64,000 bases of DNA from Serratia marcescens (GCF_001902635.1 NZ_MJAO01000009.1:149688-213687), one strand, 5' to 3'; counted from the first letter of the stretch, positions 46,984 through 62,394 are shown. Numbers and translations are program-made. The notes: generated by a model from the letters alone, not told the origin.

Positions 46984-46999
46984 GCTGGACTAGTCCAGC
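46984..46999. promoter_or_regulatory. Candidate GntR/HutC-family operator between the ABC operon and its regulator
   Basis: GCTGGACTAGTCCAGC is a perfect 16-bp palindrome 31 bases before the binding-protein gene. Operators of HutC-subfamily regulators such as NagR/DasR have the form TGGTCTAGACCA; TGGACTAGTCCA is a close relative. A possible half-site (TGGTCTA) occurs near 47098, close to the regulator start. The assignment is inference. Confidence 0.6.
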
Positions 47000-47145
47000 A
47001 AGGACCAAACCAATCTAACGGACGAATGTGATAATTATATGTCAGCTTAAAAAAGCGACAGTTTTATCACCGATTGCAACGGCGAAAACGCGACGCTGGT
47101 CTACCTTAAGGGAGGCCAAACGCACTGAAACGGGACACCCGCTGT

Positions 47146-47856
47146 ATGAGTGAAGCACCGACGACCGTCGCCACCATCTGCCAAACGCTGAACGCCCGCA
47201 TCACCGCAGGCGAGTACGCCGTCGGCGGCAAGCTGCCCTCCGAACGCGCCCTGAGCGAGCAGTTCGCCACCACCCGCATTACCTTGCAGGAGGCGCTTGG
47301 CCAGCTGGAGGCGCAGGGCGTCATCTACCGCCAGGTGCGGCGCGGCTGGTTCATCTCGCCCCCGCGTCTTATCTACAACCCGCTGCAGCGCAGCCATTTT
47401 CACGCCATGGCGCAGCAGCAGGGGCGTGCCGCCCATACCGAGGCGATCGACAGCGCGGTAGTCACGCTCGACGCGCCGCTGGCCGGCCGCCTGGCGCTGC
47501 CCCCCGGTGCCGAGGCCTATCGCATTCGCCGGCTGCGCTATATCGACGGGCGTGCGGTGCTGTACTGCGAGCACTACCTCAACCCGGCCTATTTCCCCGG
47601 CATTCTCGACGAAGATCTGACCCAATCGCTGACCGCGCTGTACGCCGAACGCTACGGCATTCATTACGGGCGGGTGCGTTTTGACATGCTGCCTACCCTG
47701 CTGCCGCAGCAGGCCGCTGCCATGCTGAAGGTGACCTACGGCAGCCCGGCGCTGTTCATTACGCGGGTGAACCGCGATCAGTACGATCGGGTGATCGATT
47801 GCGACCTGGAGTATTGGCGTTACGACGCGCTGCACATCGACGTGGAAGCGCTGTAA
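47146..47856 (+). CDS. GntR-family regulator, HutC subfamily (UTRA domain)
   Basis: The 236-residue regulator has an N-terminal winged helix (ARITAGEYAVGGKLPSERALSEQFATTRITLQEALGQLEAQGVI, residues 17-60) and a C-terminal UTRA effector domain (about residues 85-236, with AYRIRRLRYIDGRAVLYCEHYLNP). HutC-type members sense histidine-pathway compounds, amino sugars, phosphonates or similar. It diverges from the phosphodiesterase-linked ABC operon and probably represses it. PhnF-like control of a phosphonate or phosphodiester importer fits the context, but the ligand is unknown. Confidence 0.87.
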   Translation: MSEAPTTVATICQTLNARITAGEYAVGGKLPSERALSEQFATTRITLQEALGQLEAQGVIYRQVRRGWFISPPRLIYNPLQRSHFHAMAQQQGRAAHTEAIDSAVVTLDAPLAGRLALPPGAEAYRIRRLRYIDGRAVLYCEHYLNPAYFPGILDEDLTQSLTALYAERYGIHYGRVRFDMLPTLLPQQAAAMLKVTYGSPALFITRVNRDQYDRVIDCDLEYWRYDALHIDVEAL

Positions 47857-47861
47857 ATGAC

Positions 47862-47883
47862 AAGGGCGCATCGCTGCGCCCTT
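47862..47883. terminator. Terminator between the GntR-type regulator and metH
   Basis: AAGGGCGCA and TGCGCCCTT form a perfect 9-bp stem with loop TCGC. It lies directly between the convergent stops of the regulator (47856) and metH (47894). U-tracts are short on both strands, so efficiency may be modest. Confidence 0.65.
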
Positions 47884-47893
47884 AAAGAGGAAA

Positions 47894-51574
<3,681 letters not shown>

Positions 51575-51629
51575 CCACGGTCCCCTTTATCTTTCAAATC
51601 ACACGCTTTCACCTTCACCCACATGTTGC

Positions 51630-51754
51630 TTACCCTATGGATTTCAAGCTGCAGCTAGGCGCCCAGCGTGTTCATCCTCAGGAGCTTACTCGAGGTAAGT
51701 GACTGGGGTGAACACGTGCAGGCAACAACGCTGCGGCTTGAAAGACGACGGGTA
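51630..51754. repeat. 125-bp palindromic repeat, copy between metH and iclR
   Basis: It begins TTACCCTATGGATTTCAAGC like the copy at 25748 and ends GGCTTGAAAGACGACGGGTA. Inner arms GTGTTCATCC and GGTGAACAC, and CTTACTCGAGGTAAG at the centre, make a long imperfect hairpin. It has the same length and orientation as the malG copy, with the arms more conserved than the centre. Confidence 0.9.
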
Positions 51755-51872
51755 CGAGTCATCCTAGCACAGCTTGTAAGGACAAAGGGCCAGGCGACAA
51801 TTGAGAGTTTTTCAGGTTGTGCGCCAACACATCCGATGAGCTGGCGACGGCTTGCAATTCATCGACAAAAAA

Positions 51873-51887
51873 CGAAAATGAATTCCA
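51873..51887. promoter_or_regulatory. IclR-like operator upstream of iclR
   Basis: CGAAAATGAATTCCA matches the IclR consensus TGGAAATNATTTCCA at 11 of 14 defined positions and lies 25 bases before the iclR start, fitting autorepression as in E. coli. Confidence 0.6.
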
Positions 51888-51912
51888 TCATACGGAAAGA
51901 GGAATCCCCATC

Positions 51913-52743
51913 ATGGCCACCCCTGCTCCCGCCAAACGCGGCAAGAAGCCCCGCGCAGCAGCCCCGGCCGCCAGCGCGGCGACCGGCCAGGTACAATCGT
52001 TGACCCGTGGCCTGAAGCTGTTGGAATACATTTCGGAAGCCCAGGGCAACGTGGCGCTGACCGATCTGGCCCAGCAGGCCGGCCTGCCGAACTCCACCAC
52101 TCACCGCCTGCTCACCACCATGCAGCAACAGGGATTCGTGCGCCAGGTCGGCGATCTCGGCCTATGGACCATCGGCTCGCACGCCTTTGTGGTCGGCAGC
52201 AGCTTCCTGCAAAGCCGCAACCTGCTGGCGATGGTGCATCCGACGCTGCGCCGCCTGATGGAAGAGTCCGGCGAAACCGTCAACCTGGCGGTGCTGGATA
52301 CCAGCGAGTACCAGGCGATCATCATCGATCAGGTGCAGTGTACGGCGCTGATGCGCATGTCGGCGCCGATCGGCGGCAAACTGCCGATGCACGCCTCCGG
52401 CGCCGGCAAGGCGTTCCTCGCCACTCTGCCGGACGATCAGGTGACCAAACTGCTGCACAAGAAAGGCATGCATACCTACACGCCGCACACCCTGACGCCG
52501 CACAACCTGAAAGAAGGGCTGGCGCAGATCCGCAAACAGGGCTTTTCCTTTGACGACGAAGAGCACGCGCTCGGCCTGCGCTGCGTGGCGGCTTGCATCT
52601 TCGACGAACACCGCGAAGCCTTCGCCGCCATTTCCATCTCCGGCCCGGTGTCGCGCATTACCGACGATCGCGTGATCGAGTTAGGTGCGCTGGTGATCCA
52701 CGCGGCGAAAGAGATCAGCCTCGCCTACGGCGGCGTGCGCTGA
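51913..52743 (+). CDS. iclR: Transcriptional repressor IclR of the glyoxylate bypass
   Basis: IclR represses aceBAK; glyoxylate and pyruvate modulate it in E. coli. The 276-residue protein has the N-terminal winged helix (VQSLTRGLKLLEYISEAQGNVALTDLAQQAGLPNSTTHRLLTTMQQQG) and the effector domain with MRMSAPIGGKLPMHASGAGKAFLA and RCVAACIFDEHREAFAAISISGP. The start MATPAPAKRGKKP matches E. coli; an in-frame extension to 51817 crosses the operator. In E. coli iclR immediately follows aceK; here four gluconate genes lie between them. Confidence 0.96.
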   Translation: MATPAPAKRGKKPRAAAPAASAATGQVQSLTRGLKLLEYISEAQGNVALTDLAQQAGLPNSTTHRLLTTMQQQGFVRQVGDLGLWTIGSHAFVVGSSFLQSRNLLAMVHPTLRRLMEESGETVNLAVLDTSEYQAIIIDQVQCTALMRMSAPIGGKLPMHASGAGKAFLATLPDDQVTKLLHKKGMHTYTPHTLTPHNLKEGLAQIRKQGFSFDDEEHALGLRCVAACIFDEHREAFAAISISGPVSRITDDRVIELGALVIHAAKEISLAYGGVR

Positions 52744-52849
52744 CCCACCCCATCCGAGGGGCGCCGCAGCACGCGCCCTCTCTTTATCCTTTCCCTGTTG
52801 TCAGCATGTAACAGGCTGTCGGCATCCTGTTTAGCACACAGGAAAAAAG

Positions 52850-52865
52850 CTTGAAGCCGATCACA
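52850..52865. promoter_or_regulatory. Candidate CRP site upstream of gntK
   Basis: CTTGA-AGCCGA-TCACA has the TGTGA-N6-TCACA form with a perfect right half and three of five matches in the left half. It lies 55 bases before the GntR operators. Catabolite control of gluconate genes is known in E. coli. Confidence 0.5.
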
Positions 52866-52919
52866 GTTAACGATCCTCACGGCGAAAGCCCATTGCAACC
52901 GCTCAAACTTCCTTCGACA

Positions 52920-52950
52920 ATGTTACCGATAACATGTTACCGGTAACAAT
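52920..52950. promoter_or_regulatory. Two overlapping GntR (gluconate repressor) operators
   Basis: ATGTTACCGATAACAT (52920-52935) and ATGTTACCGGTAACAA (from 52934) both match the E. coli GntR operator ATGTTACC-N2-TAACAT form, sharing two bases. They lie about 46 bases before the gntK start and should place the gntK-gntT-edd-eda cluster under gluconate control. No gntR gene is present in this window, so the repressor must be encoded elsewhere. Confidence 0.85.
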
Positions 52951-52995
52951 CAAACTGCACGAAGGTAACGTCACCCGGTGTTTTGGAGCCATGCC

Positions 52996-53535
52996 ATGAC
53001 CAACAATCAAAATCGCATTTACGTCGTTATGGGCGTTTCCGGCAGCGGCAAGTCCGCCGTCGCCGCCGCCGCGGCCCGCCAACTCTCCGCCGGCTTCCTC
53101 GACGGCGACTTTCTGCATCCGCGCAGCAACATCCTGAAGATGGCCGCCGGCGACGCGTTGAATGATGACGATCGCGCCCCGTGGCTGGCCGCGCTCAATG
53201 ACGCCGCCTTTGCTATGCAACGCACCAACAACGTGTCGATCATCGTCTGCTCGGCGCTGAAAAAGCAGTATCGCGACCGCCTGCGCGCCGGTAACGGCAA
53301 CCTGTCGTTCATCTATCTGCACGGCGAGTTCCCGGTGATCGAGTCCCGCCTGGCGGCGCGTAACGGCCACTTCTTCAAACCGCAGATGCTGGTGACCCAG
53401 TTCGCCGCGCTGGAGCAACCGGGCGCCGACGAAAGCGACGTGATGGCGATCGACATCAACCAGCCGCTGGACGTGGTGATCGCCGATACCGTGCGCCATA
53501 TCCAGAGCTTCCTGCCGCAGGACGTGTGCGCGTGA
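52996..53535 (+). CDS. gntK: Gluconokinase (thermoresistant GntK/IdnK type)
   Basis: GntK phosphorylates gluconate to 6-phosphogluconate in the cytosol. The 179 residues contain the P-loop VMGVSGSGKSAV (residues 12-23), the substrate segment GDFLHPRSNILKMAAGDALNDDDRAPWL, and CSALKKQYRDRLR and GHFFKPQMLVTQFAALE of the family. The start at 52996 has GGAG eight bases upstream; an overlapping ATG at 52991 is out of frame. The stop overlaps the start of the permease gene (GTGA). It is first in a gluconate uptake and degradation cluster. Confidence 0.94.
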   Translation: MTNNQNRIYVVMGVSGSGKSAVAAAAARQLSAGFLDGDFLHPRSNILKMAAGDALNDDDRAPWLAALNDAAFAMQRTNNVSIIVCSALKKQYRDRLRAGNGNLSFIYLHGEFPVIESRLAARNGHFFKPQMLVTQFAALEQPGADESDVMAIDINQPLDVVIADTVRHIQSFLPQDVCA

Positions 53536-54869
53536 GTACCGTTACGCTGGTCGGTACCGCAGTCGGCTCGGTTTTACTGCTGTTATTCCTGGTGATGAAG
53601 GCGCGCATGCACGCCTTCGTCGCGCTGATGCTGGTGTCCATCGCCGCCGGCATTTTCTCCGGCATGCCGCTGGAACACATCGCCGACACCATGCAGAAAG
53701 GCATGGGCGATACGCTGGGCTTCCTGGCGATCGTGGTGGCGCTGGGGGCGATGTTCGGCAAGATCCTGCATGAGGTCGGCGCGCTCGATCAAATTGCGGC
53801 GCAATTGCTGAAACGATTCGGACAAAGCAAGGCGCACTACGCGCTCGGCATCGCCGGCCTGATCTGCGCACTGCCGCTGTTCTTCGACGTGGCGGTGGTG
53901 CTGCTGATCGGCATCGTGTTCGCCGTGGCGCGCCGCACCGACGGCAATATCGTCAAGCTGGCGATCCCGCTGTTCGCCGGCGTGGCCGCCGCCGCCTCCT
54001 TCCTGCTGCCGGGGCCGGTGCCGATGCTGCTGGCTTCACAGATGAAGGCCGACTTCGGCTGGATGATCGCCATCGGCCTGGTGGCGGCGGTGATCGGCAT
54101 GCTGATCGCCGGCCCACTGTACGGCAGCTTTATCAGCCGCTTCGTCAACTGGCCAATGCCGCCGGAAGAGAGCGAGCCGACGCTGACCAAGGGCAATCTG
54201 CCGTCGTTCGGCTTCAGCCTGGCGCTGGTGCTGTGCCCGCTGGTGCTGGTCGGCATGAAGACCCTCGGCGCGCGGCTGGTCACCCCCGGCTCGCAGCTGC
54301 AGCAGTGGCTGGAGTTTATCGGCCACCCGTTCACCGCCATCCTGCTGGCCTGCCTGATCGTGATTTATGGCCTGGCGAAACCGCGCGGCATGAGCAACGA
54401 ACAGACGCTGGCCATCTGCTCCGCCGCGGTGCAACCGGCCGGGATCATCCTGCTGATGACCGGTGCCGGTGGGGTGTTCAAACAGATCCTGGTGGATTCC
54501 GGCGTTGGGCCGGCGCTGGGTGACGCGATGATCGGCGCAGGCCTGCCGATCGCCGTGGCCGCCTTTGCGCTCTCCGCCATGGTGCGGGTGATTCAAGGCT
54601 CGGCCACCGTCGCCTGCCTGACCACCGTCGGCCTGGTGCTGCCGGTCACCAGCCAGCTCGGATTGAACGGCGGGCAACTGGCCGCGCTGGCTATCTGCAT
54701 CGCCGGCGGCTCCATCGTGCTGAGCCACGTCAACGACGCCGGTTTCTGGCTGTTCGGCAAATTCACCGGCGCCAACGAACTGCAAACGCTGAAAACCTGG
54801 ACGGTGATGGAAACCCTTCTGGGCAGCGTCGGCGGCGCCATCGGCATGATGGCATTCACGATGTTTTAA
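53532..54869 (+). CDS. Gluconate:H+ symporter (GntP/GntT family)
   Basis: The 445-residue inner-membrane permease of the GntP family has about 12-14 helices and imports gluconate. Typical segments are FDVAVVLLIGIVFAVARR, FLLPGPVPMLLASQMKADFGWM, and the C-terminal GSIVLSHVNDAGFWLFGKFTG signature. The GTG start at 53532 overlaps the gntK stop; a GTG six bases earlier is possible but too close to the ribosome site. The genome probably has other GntP members, so gntT, gntU or gntP cannot be chosen by eye. Confidence 0.9.
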   Translation: MSTVTLVGTAVGSVLLLLFLVMKARMHAFVALMLVSIAAGIFSGMPLEHIADTMQKGMGDTLGFLAIVVALGAMFGKILHEVGALDQIAAQLLKRFGQSKAHYALGIAGLICALPLFFDVAVVLLIGIVFAVARRTDGNIVKLAIPLFAGVAAAASFLLPGPVPMLLASQMKADFGWMIAIGLVAAVIGMLIAGPLYGSFISRFVNWPMPPEESEPTLTKGNLPSFGFSLALVLCPLVLVGMKTLGARLVTPGSQLQQWLEFIGHPFTAILLACLIVIYGLAKPRGMSNEQTLAICSAAVQPAGIILLMTGAGGVFKQILVDSGVGPALGDAMIGAGLPIAVAAFALSAMVRVIQGSATVACLTTVGLVLPVTSQLGLNGGQLAALAICIAGGSIVLSHVNDAGFWLFGKFTGANELQTLKTWTVMETLLGSVGGAIGMMAFTMF

Positions 54870-54879
54870 ATCCCAAATC

Positions 54880-54923
54880 GCCCCCGGCCTTGCACACCAG
54901 GGCTGCAAATCATCACCGGGGGC
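54880..54923 (+). other. Intercistronic hairpin between the gluconate permease and edd
   Basis: GCCCCCGG (54880-54887) can pair with CCGGGGGC (54916-54923), with a further short stem in the loop. No U-tract follows, so it is more likely an RNA-stabilising or processing element in the 98-base gap than a terminator. Confidence 0.4.
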
Positions 54924-54967
54924 ACCGCCACAGGCGGCGACTATAACAACAGCAATGTGAGGAAGGC

Positions 54968-56782
<1,815 letters not shown>

Positions 56783-56836
56783 TCGATAGCCTGGCCGCAT
56801 CGCCGCCTGGCGGCGGCCACAGAGGAGAACGTCATC

Positions 56837-57478
56837 ATGAACAAGTGGGAAACAAGCGCCGAACAGATCCTGACGGCGGGGCCGGTGGTGCCGGTCATCG
56901 TGATCAACAAGCTGGAACATGCGGTGCCATTAGCGAAAGCGCTGGTCGCCGGCGGCGTGCGGGTGCTGGAGGTGACGCTGCGCACCGCCTGCGCCATGGA
57001 CGCCATTCGCGCCATCGCTCAAGAGGTGCCGGAAGCGATCATCGGCGCCGGTACGGTGATCAATCCGCAGCAGCTGCGGGAAGTAACCGAGGCCGGCGCG
57101 CAGTTCGCCATCAGCCCAGGGCTGACCGACGCGCTGCTCAAGGCGGCCACCGCCGGTTCCATTCCGCTTATCCCGGGTATCAGCACCGTTTCCGAACTGA
57201 TGCAGGGCATGGATTACGGCCTGCGCGAATTTAAATTCTTCCCGGCGGAAGCCAACGGCGGCGTAAAAGCGCTGCAGGCGATCAGCGGCCCGTTCCCGCA
57301 GGTGCGCTTCTGCCCGACCGGCGGCATCTCGCCGGACAACTACCGCAGCTATCTGGCGCTTAAAAGCGTGCTGTGCATCGGCGGCTCCTGGCTGGTGCCG
57401 GCGGACGCGCTGGAAAACGGCGACTACGCCCGCATCACCGAACTGGCACGCGCCGCCGTCGCGGGCGCCCAGGCCTGA
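56837..57478 (+). CDS. eda: KDPG/KHG aldolase
   Basis: Eda cleaves 2-keto-3-deoxy-6-phosphogluconate to pyruvate and glyceraldehyde-3-phosphate. It is a 213-residue class I aldolase with Schiff-base lysine Lys133 in [13 protein letters not shown] and catalytic Glu45 in VLEVTLRT, numbered as in E. coli. Phosphate-binding glycines lie in [11 protein letters not shown] and CIGGSWL. A ribosome site (AGGAGA) lies upstream. It ends one base before the convergent aceK stop with no visible terminator between, so readthrough would be antisense to aceK. Confidence 0.97.
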   Translation: MNKWETSAEQILTAGPVVPVIVINKLEHAVPLAKALVAGGVRVLEVTLRTACAMDAIRAIAQEVPEAIIGAGTVINPQQLREVTEAGAQFAISPGLTDALLKAATAGSIPLIPGISTVSELMQGMDYGLREFKFFPAEANGGVKALQAISGPFPQVRFCPTGGISPDNYRSYLALKSVLCIGGSWLVPADALENGDYARITELARAAVAGAQA

Positions 57479-57479
57479 T

Positions 57480-59234
57480 TTACATCGCAGCGGTGGCGGC
57501 CGGCAGCGCCGCCCCGCTGCGCTGGCTGAACCGCTGTTTCTTGCGGTAAGCGAACACGTCTTCCACGTGCCCCTCACGGATACGCTGCTGCAACCCGCGC
57601 CAGTACTCCGCCGTAAACAGATCGCTGTGCAGCTCTTCAAACACCTGCCGGATGCGCCGATCGCCGCACAGGAAGTGGCGAAACTCCTCCGGGAACACGT
57701 CGTTAGGCGCGATGCTGTACCACGGTTCGCTGGCCAGCTCGTCCTCCGGGTAGCGCGGCGGCGGGACGTCGCGGAAGTTAACCTCGGTCATGTAGCAAAT
57801 CTCGTCGTAGTCATAGAACACCACCCGCCCGTGGCGCGTCACGCCGAAGTTCTTGAACAGCATGTCGCCGGGGAAGATATTGGCGGCGGCCAGCTGCTTG
57901 ATAGCATTGCCGTACTCTTCGATCGCATCGCGCATCTGCTGGTCGTTGGCCTGCTCCAGATACAGGTTCAGCGGCGTCATGCGCCGTTCCATATACAGGT
58001 GTTTGATCACGATGCGGTCGCCGAGATCTTCCAGCTTGCCCGGCACTTCGCGCTGTAGCTCTGCCAACAGCGCCGGGCTGAGGCGCGCCTTGTCGACGAC
58101 GAAATTCTCGTACTCCTGGGTATCCGCCATACGCCCGACGCGATCATGCTCCTTCACCAGCTGATAGCAGGCCATCACCTGCGCCTGCGTCACCTCTTTT
58201 TGCGGAGCGAATTCGTCTTTGATCACTTTGAATACCCGATCGAAGGACGGCAGGGTGAACACCAGCATCACCATGCCCTTCACCCCCGGTGCGATGATGA
58301 ACTGCTCCTGAGAGTGCGCCATAAAGGTCAGATATTCGCGATAGCATTCGGTTTTGCCGTGCTTTTGGCAGCCGATCGCCATGTACAGCTCGGCGGTGGT
58401 CTTGCCCGGCAGGATCTCGCGCAGCCACTCCACCATCGCCGCCGGCAGCGGCGCGTAGACCATGAAGTAAGAGCGGGCGAAGCCGAAGACGATACTGGCC
58501 TCGGCCTTGCCGGTCAGGCAGGCGTCGATAAACAGCGCACCCGAATCGCTGTGGTGGATCGGCAACAGGAACGGGTAAATACCGTCGGCCAGGCGCAGTT
58601 TGCCGACCAGCCAGGCGGCCTTGTTGCGATAAAACAGTTCGTTGGCGATCTGAAAGGTCGCCCCCGCCAGCTGCTGTGCGTTGAAGGCGCGTTGCAGCGC
58701 CTGAGTGATGTAGCGAATATCGCGCGTCAAATCCTCCCACGGTAGCCGCAGCGGCAGATCGCTCAACACGGAGCGCAACATCGCCGGCAGATCGCCGTTG
58801 GGGGTGAAATCGCGCGCCAGCGGACGCGGAATGTCGCGAAAGCGCCGCTCCGGCTGCGAACTGAACACGAACAGTTTGTCCGGCGTCAGGTCGCGATGTT
58901 TGAACAACCGGCAATAAACCGAATTAAAGAAGCTTTCGGCGATCTCGAAGCGCGGATAGTCCGGCAGCAGGTCGATATAGACCGCTTTGACCCGGCTGGG
59001 GAAGTCGGCGTCGAAGTATTTCTGCCCGGTGATGCATTTTAGCTGCTCCACCACCAGGCCAACGTGATGGTCGTACAGATGGATGCGCTTTTTCATCGCC
59101 TGCTGCACCGCCGGCCAGTCCGCCTGCTCGAAGCGCTGCTGCGCGCCGGCGGTCACCTCCAGAAAGCGGCCGTACTGCGCATCGAAGCCCTGCAGGATCG
59201 TCTGTGCGATCAACAACTCCAGTTTTGCCGCCAT
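57480..59234 (-). CDS. aceK: Isocitrate dehydrogenase kinase/phosphatase
   Basis: AceK phosphorylates and dephosphorylates isocitrate dehydrogenase, setting the split between the TCA cycle and the glyoxylate bypass. The 584 residues (E. coli 578) contain the ATP-binding loop [26 protein letters not shown] and the catalytic [18 protein letters not shown] and [29 protein letters not shown]. The start at 59234 ([24 protein letters not shown]) fits the family; 11 codons of in-frame extension would cross the aceA-aceK terminator. The ribosome site is weak, which with the terminator at 59250-59276 suggests low expression relative to aceA. Confidence 0.96.
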   Translation of the reverse strand: MAAKLELLIAQTILQGFDAQYGRFLEVTAGAQQRFEQADWPAVQQAMKKRIHLYDHHVGLVVEQLKCITGQKYFDADFPSRVKAVYIDLLPDYPRFEIAESFFNSVYCRLFKHRDLTPDKLFVFSSQPERRFRDIPRPLARDFTPNGDLPAMLRSVLSDLPLRLPWEDLTRDIRYITQALQRAFNAQQLAGATFQIANELFYRNKAAWLVGKLRLADGIYPFLLPIHHSDSGALFIDACLTGKAEASIVFGFARSYFMVYAPLPAAMVEWLREILPGKTTAELYMAIGCQKHGKTECYREYLTFMAHSQEQFIIAPGVKGMVMLVFTLPSFDRVFKVIKDEFAPQKEVTQAQVMACYQLVKEHDRVGRMADTQEYENFVVDKARLSPALLAELQREVPGKLEDLGDRIVIKHLYMERRMTPLNLYLEQANDQQMRDAIEEYGNAIKQLAAANIFPGDMLFKNFGVTRHGRVVFYDYDEICYMTEVNFRDVPPPRYPEDELASEPWYSIAPNDVFPEEFRHFLCGDRRIRQVFEELHSDLFTAEYWRGLQQRIREGHVEDVFAYRKKQRFSQRSGAALPAATAAM

Positions 59235-59249
59235 CCTTACCCCCGCCAG

Positions 59250-59276
59250 AAAAAGGAGCCTGCACATGCAGGCTCC
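59250..59276 (-). terminator. Strong intercistronic terminator between aceA and aceK
   Basis: On the minus strand GGAGCCTGC and GCAGGCTCC pair perfectly around a short loop and are followed by TTTTT. It ends 15 bases before aceK begins. Partial termination here would explain low AceK relative to AceA, as known in E. coli, where the cause is a different intercistronic structure. Confidence 0.8.
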
Positions 59277-59303
59277 GGGTGAAACGTCTTCAAGCTTGCC
59301 GCA

Positions 59304-60611
59304 TCAGAACTGCTGTTCTTCCGTCGAACCGGTCAGCGCGGTGACCGAAGAGGCGCCACCCTGAATGATGGTGGTGACCTTGTCGAAGTAGCCGGTGCCC
59401 ACCTCTTGCTGGTGCGAAGCGAAGGTGTAACCGCGATCCACCGCGGCGAACTCCGCCTGCTGCACCTTCTCGACGTAGTGTTTCATGCCCTCGCCCTGCG
59501 CATAGGCGTGCGCCAGGTCGAACATGTTGAACCACATGCTGTGGATACCCGCCAGCGTGATGAACTGGTACTTGTAGCCCATGTCCGACAGCGCCTGCTG
59601 GAAGCGAGCGATGGTCTGGTCGTCGAGGTTCTTCTTCCAGTTGAACGACGGCGAGCAGTTGTAGGCCAGCAGCTTGCCTGGGTATTTGGCGTGGATGGCG
59701 TCGGCGAAGCGCTGGGCGGCATCCAGATCCGGCGTCGAGGTTTCGCACCACACCATATCGGCGTAAGGGGCGTAAGCCAGGCCGCGGCTAATCGCCTGTT
59801 CGACGCCGGCATGGGTGCGGAAGAAGCCTTCCGCCGTGCGCTCGCCGGTGACGAAGGCGCTGTCATACGGATCGCAATCGGAGGTCAGCAGGTCGGCTGC
59901 ATCGGCGTCAGTGCGGGCGATCACCAGCGTCGGCACGCCGAGCACGTCGGCAGCCAGGCGCGCGGCGACCAGCTTCTGGATCGCTTCCTGCGTCGGTACC
60001 AGCACTTTGCCGCCCATATGGCCGCATTTCTTCACCGCCGCCAGTTGGTCTTCGAAGTGCACCCCGGCGGCGCCAGCGGTGATCATCGCTTTCATCAGCT
60101 CAAAGGCGTTCAGCACGCCGCCGAAGCCGGCTTCCGCATCGGCGACGATCGGCAGGAAGTAATCGGTGTAGCCTTTGCTGCCCGGCTCAATTTGGTTAGC
60201 CCATTGGATCTGATCGGCGCGGCGGAAGGTATTGTTGATGCGCTCGACAACCTTCGGCACCGAGTCCACCGGATACAGCGACTGGTCAGGGTACATGGCC
60301 GCAGCACTGTTGGCGTCCGCCGCCACCTGCCAACCGGACAGGTAGATAGCCTCGACGCCGGCCTTGGCCTGCTGCAGCGCCTGGCCGCCGGTCAGCGCGC
60401 CCAGGCAGTTCACATAGCCTTTGCGCGCCTTGCCGTTCAGCAACGCCCACAGTTTGGCGGCGCCGTTTTGCGCCAGGGTGCATTCCGGGTTGACCGAACC
60501 GCGCAGGTTGATCACGTCTTCCGCGCTGTAAGGGCGGGTGATGCCTTCCCAACGGGCCGATTTCCATTCCTGTTCCAGCTGCTGGATCTGTTGAGAGCGA
60601 GAGGTAGACAT
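59304..60611 (-). CDS. aceA: Isocitrate lyase
   Basis: AceA splits isocitrate to glyoxylate and succinate, the first step of the glyoxylate bypass. The 435 residues (E. coli 434) hold the catalytic cysteine motif KKCGHMGGK (near residue 195), the metal-binding DAEAGFGG segment, and the terminal [10 protein letters not shown] with the C-terminal lid. It lies 41 bases after aceB and is followed by a terminator before aceK. It is probably repressed by IclR. Confidence 0.98.
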   Translation of the reverse strand: MSTSRSQQIQQLEQEWKSARWEGITRPYSAEDVINLRGSVNPECTLAQNGAAKLWALLNGKARKGYVNCLGALTGGQALQQAKAGVEAIYLSGWQVAADANSAAAMYPDQSLYPVDSVPKVVERINNTFRRADQIQWANQIEPGSKGYTDYFLPIVADAEAGFGGVLNAFELMKAMITAGAAGVHFEDQLAAVKKCGHMGGKVLVPTQEAIQKLVAARLAADVLGVPTLVIARTDADAADLLTSDCDPYDSAFVTGERTAEGFFRTHAGVEQAISRGLAYAPYADMVWCETSTPDLDAAQRFADAIHAKYPGKLLAYNCSPSFNWKKNLDDQTIARFQQALSDMGYKYQFITLAGIHSMWFNMFDLAHAYAQGEGMKHYVEKVQQAEFAAVDRGYTFASHQQEVGTGYFDKVTTIIQGGASSVTALTGSTEEQQF

Positions 60612-60652
60612 AATTTTTATCCTTTCAGTCGTGTAGGGTTGATTGGGAAAAT

Positions 60653-62251
60653 TCAGGCCAGCAGCGCATAGCCGGGCAGCGTCAGGAAATCGATTAGTTC
60701 ATCTTGTGTGGTGATGCGCTCCATCAGGCGCGCCGCCTCTTCGAACCGGCCGGCGTTAAAGCGCGCTTCCCCCACTTCTTCACGCACCACCAACATCTCT
60801 TCTTGCAGCATCTGACGGAACAGCGCTTTGGTGACCGGGCGCCCGTCGTTCAGGCTCTTCTCGTGGTGGATCCACTGCCAGATCGACGTACGAGAGATCT
60901 CCGCCGTCGCCGCATCCTCCATCAAACCGTAGATCGGCACGCAGCCGTTGCCGGAGATCCAGGCTTCGATGTACTGCACCGCTACGCGAATATTGGCGCG
61001 CATCCCCGCTTCGGTGCGTTCGCCATCGCACGGTTCCAGCAGTTGTGCGGCGCTGATCGGCGCGTCCTGCTCACGCAGCACCTCCAGCTGGTTTTGGCGA
61101 GCGCCCAGCGCTTTGCCGAACACCTCCATCACCGTGTCCGCCAGCCCCGGGTGCGCCACCCAAGTGCCGTCGTGGCCGTTGCCGGCCTCCAGCTCTTTGT
61201 CCGCCCGCACTTTGTTCAGCACCCAGTCATTTTTCTCGGCGTCTTTGCTCGGGATAAACGCCGCCATGCCGCCCATGGCGAACGCGCCGCGCTTATGACA
61301 GGTTTTGATCAGCAGGCGTGAATAGGCACTGAGGAAGGGTTTCTCCATGGTCACCGACTGGCGATCCGGCAGCACGCGATCGCCGTGATTCTTCAGCGTT
61401 TTGATGTAGCTGAAGATGTAATCCCAGCGGCCGCAGTTCAGACCGACGATGTGATCGCGCAGGTGGTAGAGGATCTCATCCATCTGGAACACCGCCGGCA
61501 GGGTTTCGATCAGCACTGTTGCTTTGATGGTGCCGCGCGGCAGATCGAAACGATCCTCGGTAAAGCTGAAGACATCGCTCCACCAGGCCGCTTCTTCCCA
61601 GGACTGGGTTTTCGGCAGGTAGAAATAAGGGCCGCTGCCTTTGGCCAACAGCTGGCGATAGTTGTGGTAGAAGTACAGTGCGAAATCGAACAGGCCGCCG
61701 GGGATGGCTTCATCACGCCACAGCACGTGTTTTTCCGGCAGATGCAGGCCGCGCACACGGGCGATCAATACCGCCGGGTTCGGTTTCAGCTGGTAGATTT
61801 TGCCGGCTTCATTGGTGTAGGAAATGGTGCCGTTAACCGCGTCGTGCAGGTTGATTTGGCCGTCGATGACTTTGTCCCAGCTTGGCGCCAGCGAGTCTTC
61901 GAAGTCCGCCATGAACACTTTTACGTTGGCGTTAAGCGCATTGATCACCATCTTGCGCTCAACCGGCCCGGTGATCTCTACCCGGCGGTCGCGCAGATCT
62001 TGCGGAATACCGCGGATCTGCCAGTCGCCTTCACGAATGGAAGCAGTTTCCGAAATAAATCCAGGCAGTTCGCCACGATCGATATTTTGCTGCCAGCGGA
62101 CACGCGCCGCCAGCAGCTCGTTGCGCCGCGGCGTGAATTTCCCCACCAGTTCCGCCAGGAATTCAACCGCTTCATCCGTCAACACCTGGCGCTCCGCTGC
62201 GGCGAAACCCTGCGTAAACCTTAACTCCGTGCCTGCTATCTGTTGCGTCAT
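60653..62251 (-). CDS. aceB: Malate synthase A
   Basis: AceB condenses glyoxylate with acetyl-CoA to malate. The 532 residues (E. coli 533) hold the TIM-barrel core with active-site segments [67 protein letters not shown] and the C-terminal [19 protein letters not shown]. The start [16 protein letters not shown] has AAGGAG seven bases upstream. It is first in aceBAK, with an AT-rich control region upstream containing an IclR-like site. Confidence 0.98.
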   Translation of the reverse strand: MTQQIAGTELRFTQGFAAAERQVLTDEAVEFLAELVGKFTPRRNELLAARVRWQQNIDRGELPGFISETASIREGDWQIRGIPQDLRDRRVEITGPVERKMVINALNANVKVFMADFEDSLAPSWDKVIDGQINLHDAVNGTISYTNEAGKIYQLKPNPAVLIARVRGLHLPEKHVLWRDEAIPGGLFDFALYFYHNYRQLLAKGSGPYFYLPKTQSWEEAAWWSDVFSFTEDRFDLPRGTIKATVLIETLPAVFQMDEILYHLRDHIVGLNCGRWDYIFSYIKTLKNHGDRVLPDRQSVTMEKPFLSAYSRLLIKTCHKRGAFAMGGMAAFIPSKDAEKNDWVLNKVRADKELEAGNGHDGTWVAHPGLADTVMEVFGKALGARQNQLEVLREQDAPISAAQLLEPCDGERTEAGMRANIRVAVQYIEAWISGNGCVPIYGLMEDAATAEISRTSIWQWIHHEKSLNDGRPVTKALFRQMLQEEMLVVREEVGEARFNAGRFEEAARLMERITTQDELIDFLTLPGYALLA

Positions 62252-62394
62252 GACCTTGCTCCTTCCCATCGTTGCGCCCGAGCGGCCGGCGCATTTTCAT
62301 CAGAAATCACTGTGGATCAGGGCGGATGAAACGATCCCAAACTGGTCAGATCTCATCCCGATAGCTCTAAGAATACTCAACAAAAAATAAAAAT

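Larger units (their letters stand above)
51575..51912. promoter_or_regulatory. metH-iclR divergent intergenic region
   Basis: These 338 bases contain the 125-bp palindromic repeat at 51630-51754 and an IclR-like site at 51873-51887. The metH promoter should lie left of or within the repeat. No MetR site was identified with confidence. Confidence 0.55.
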
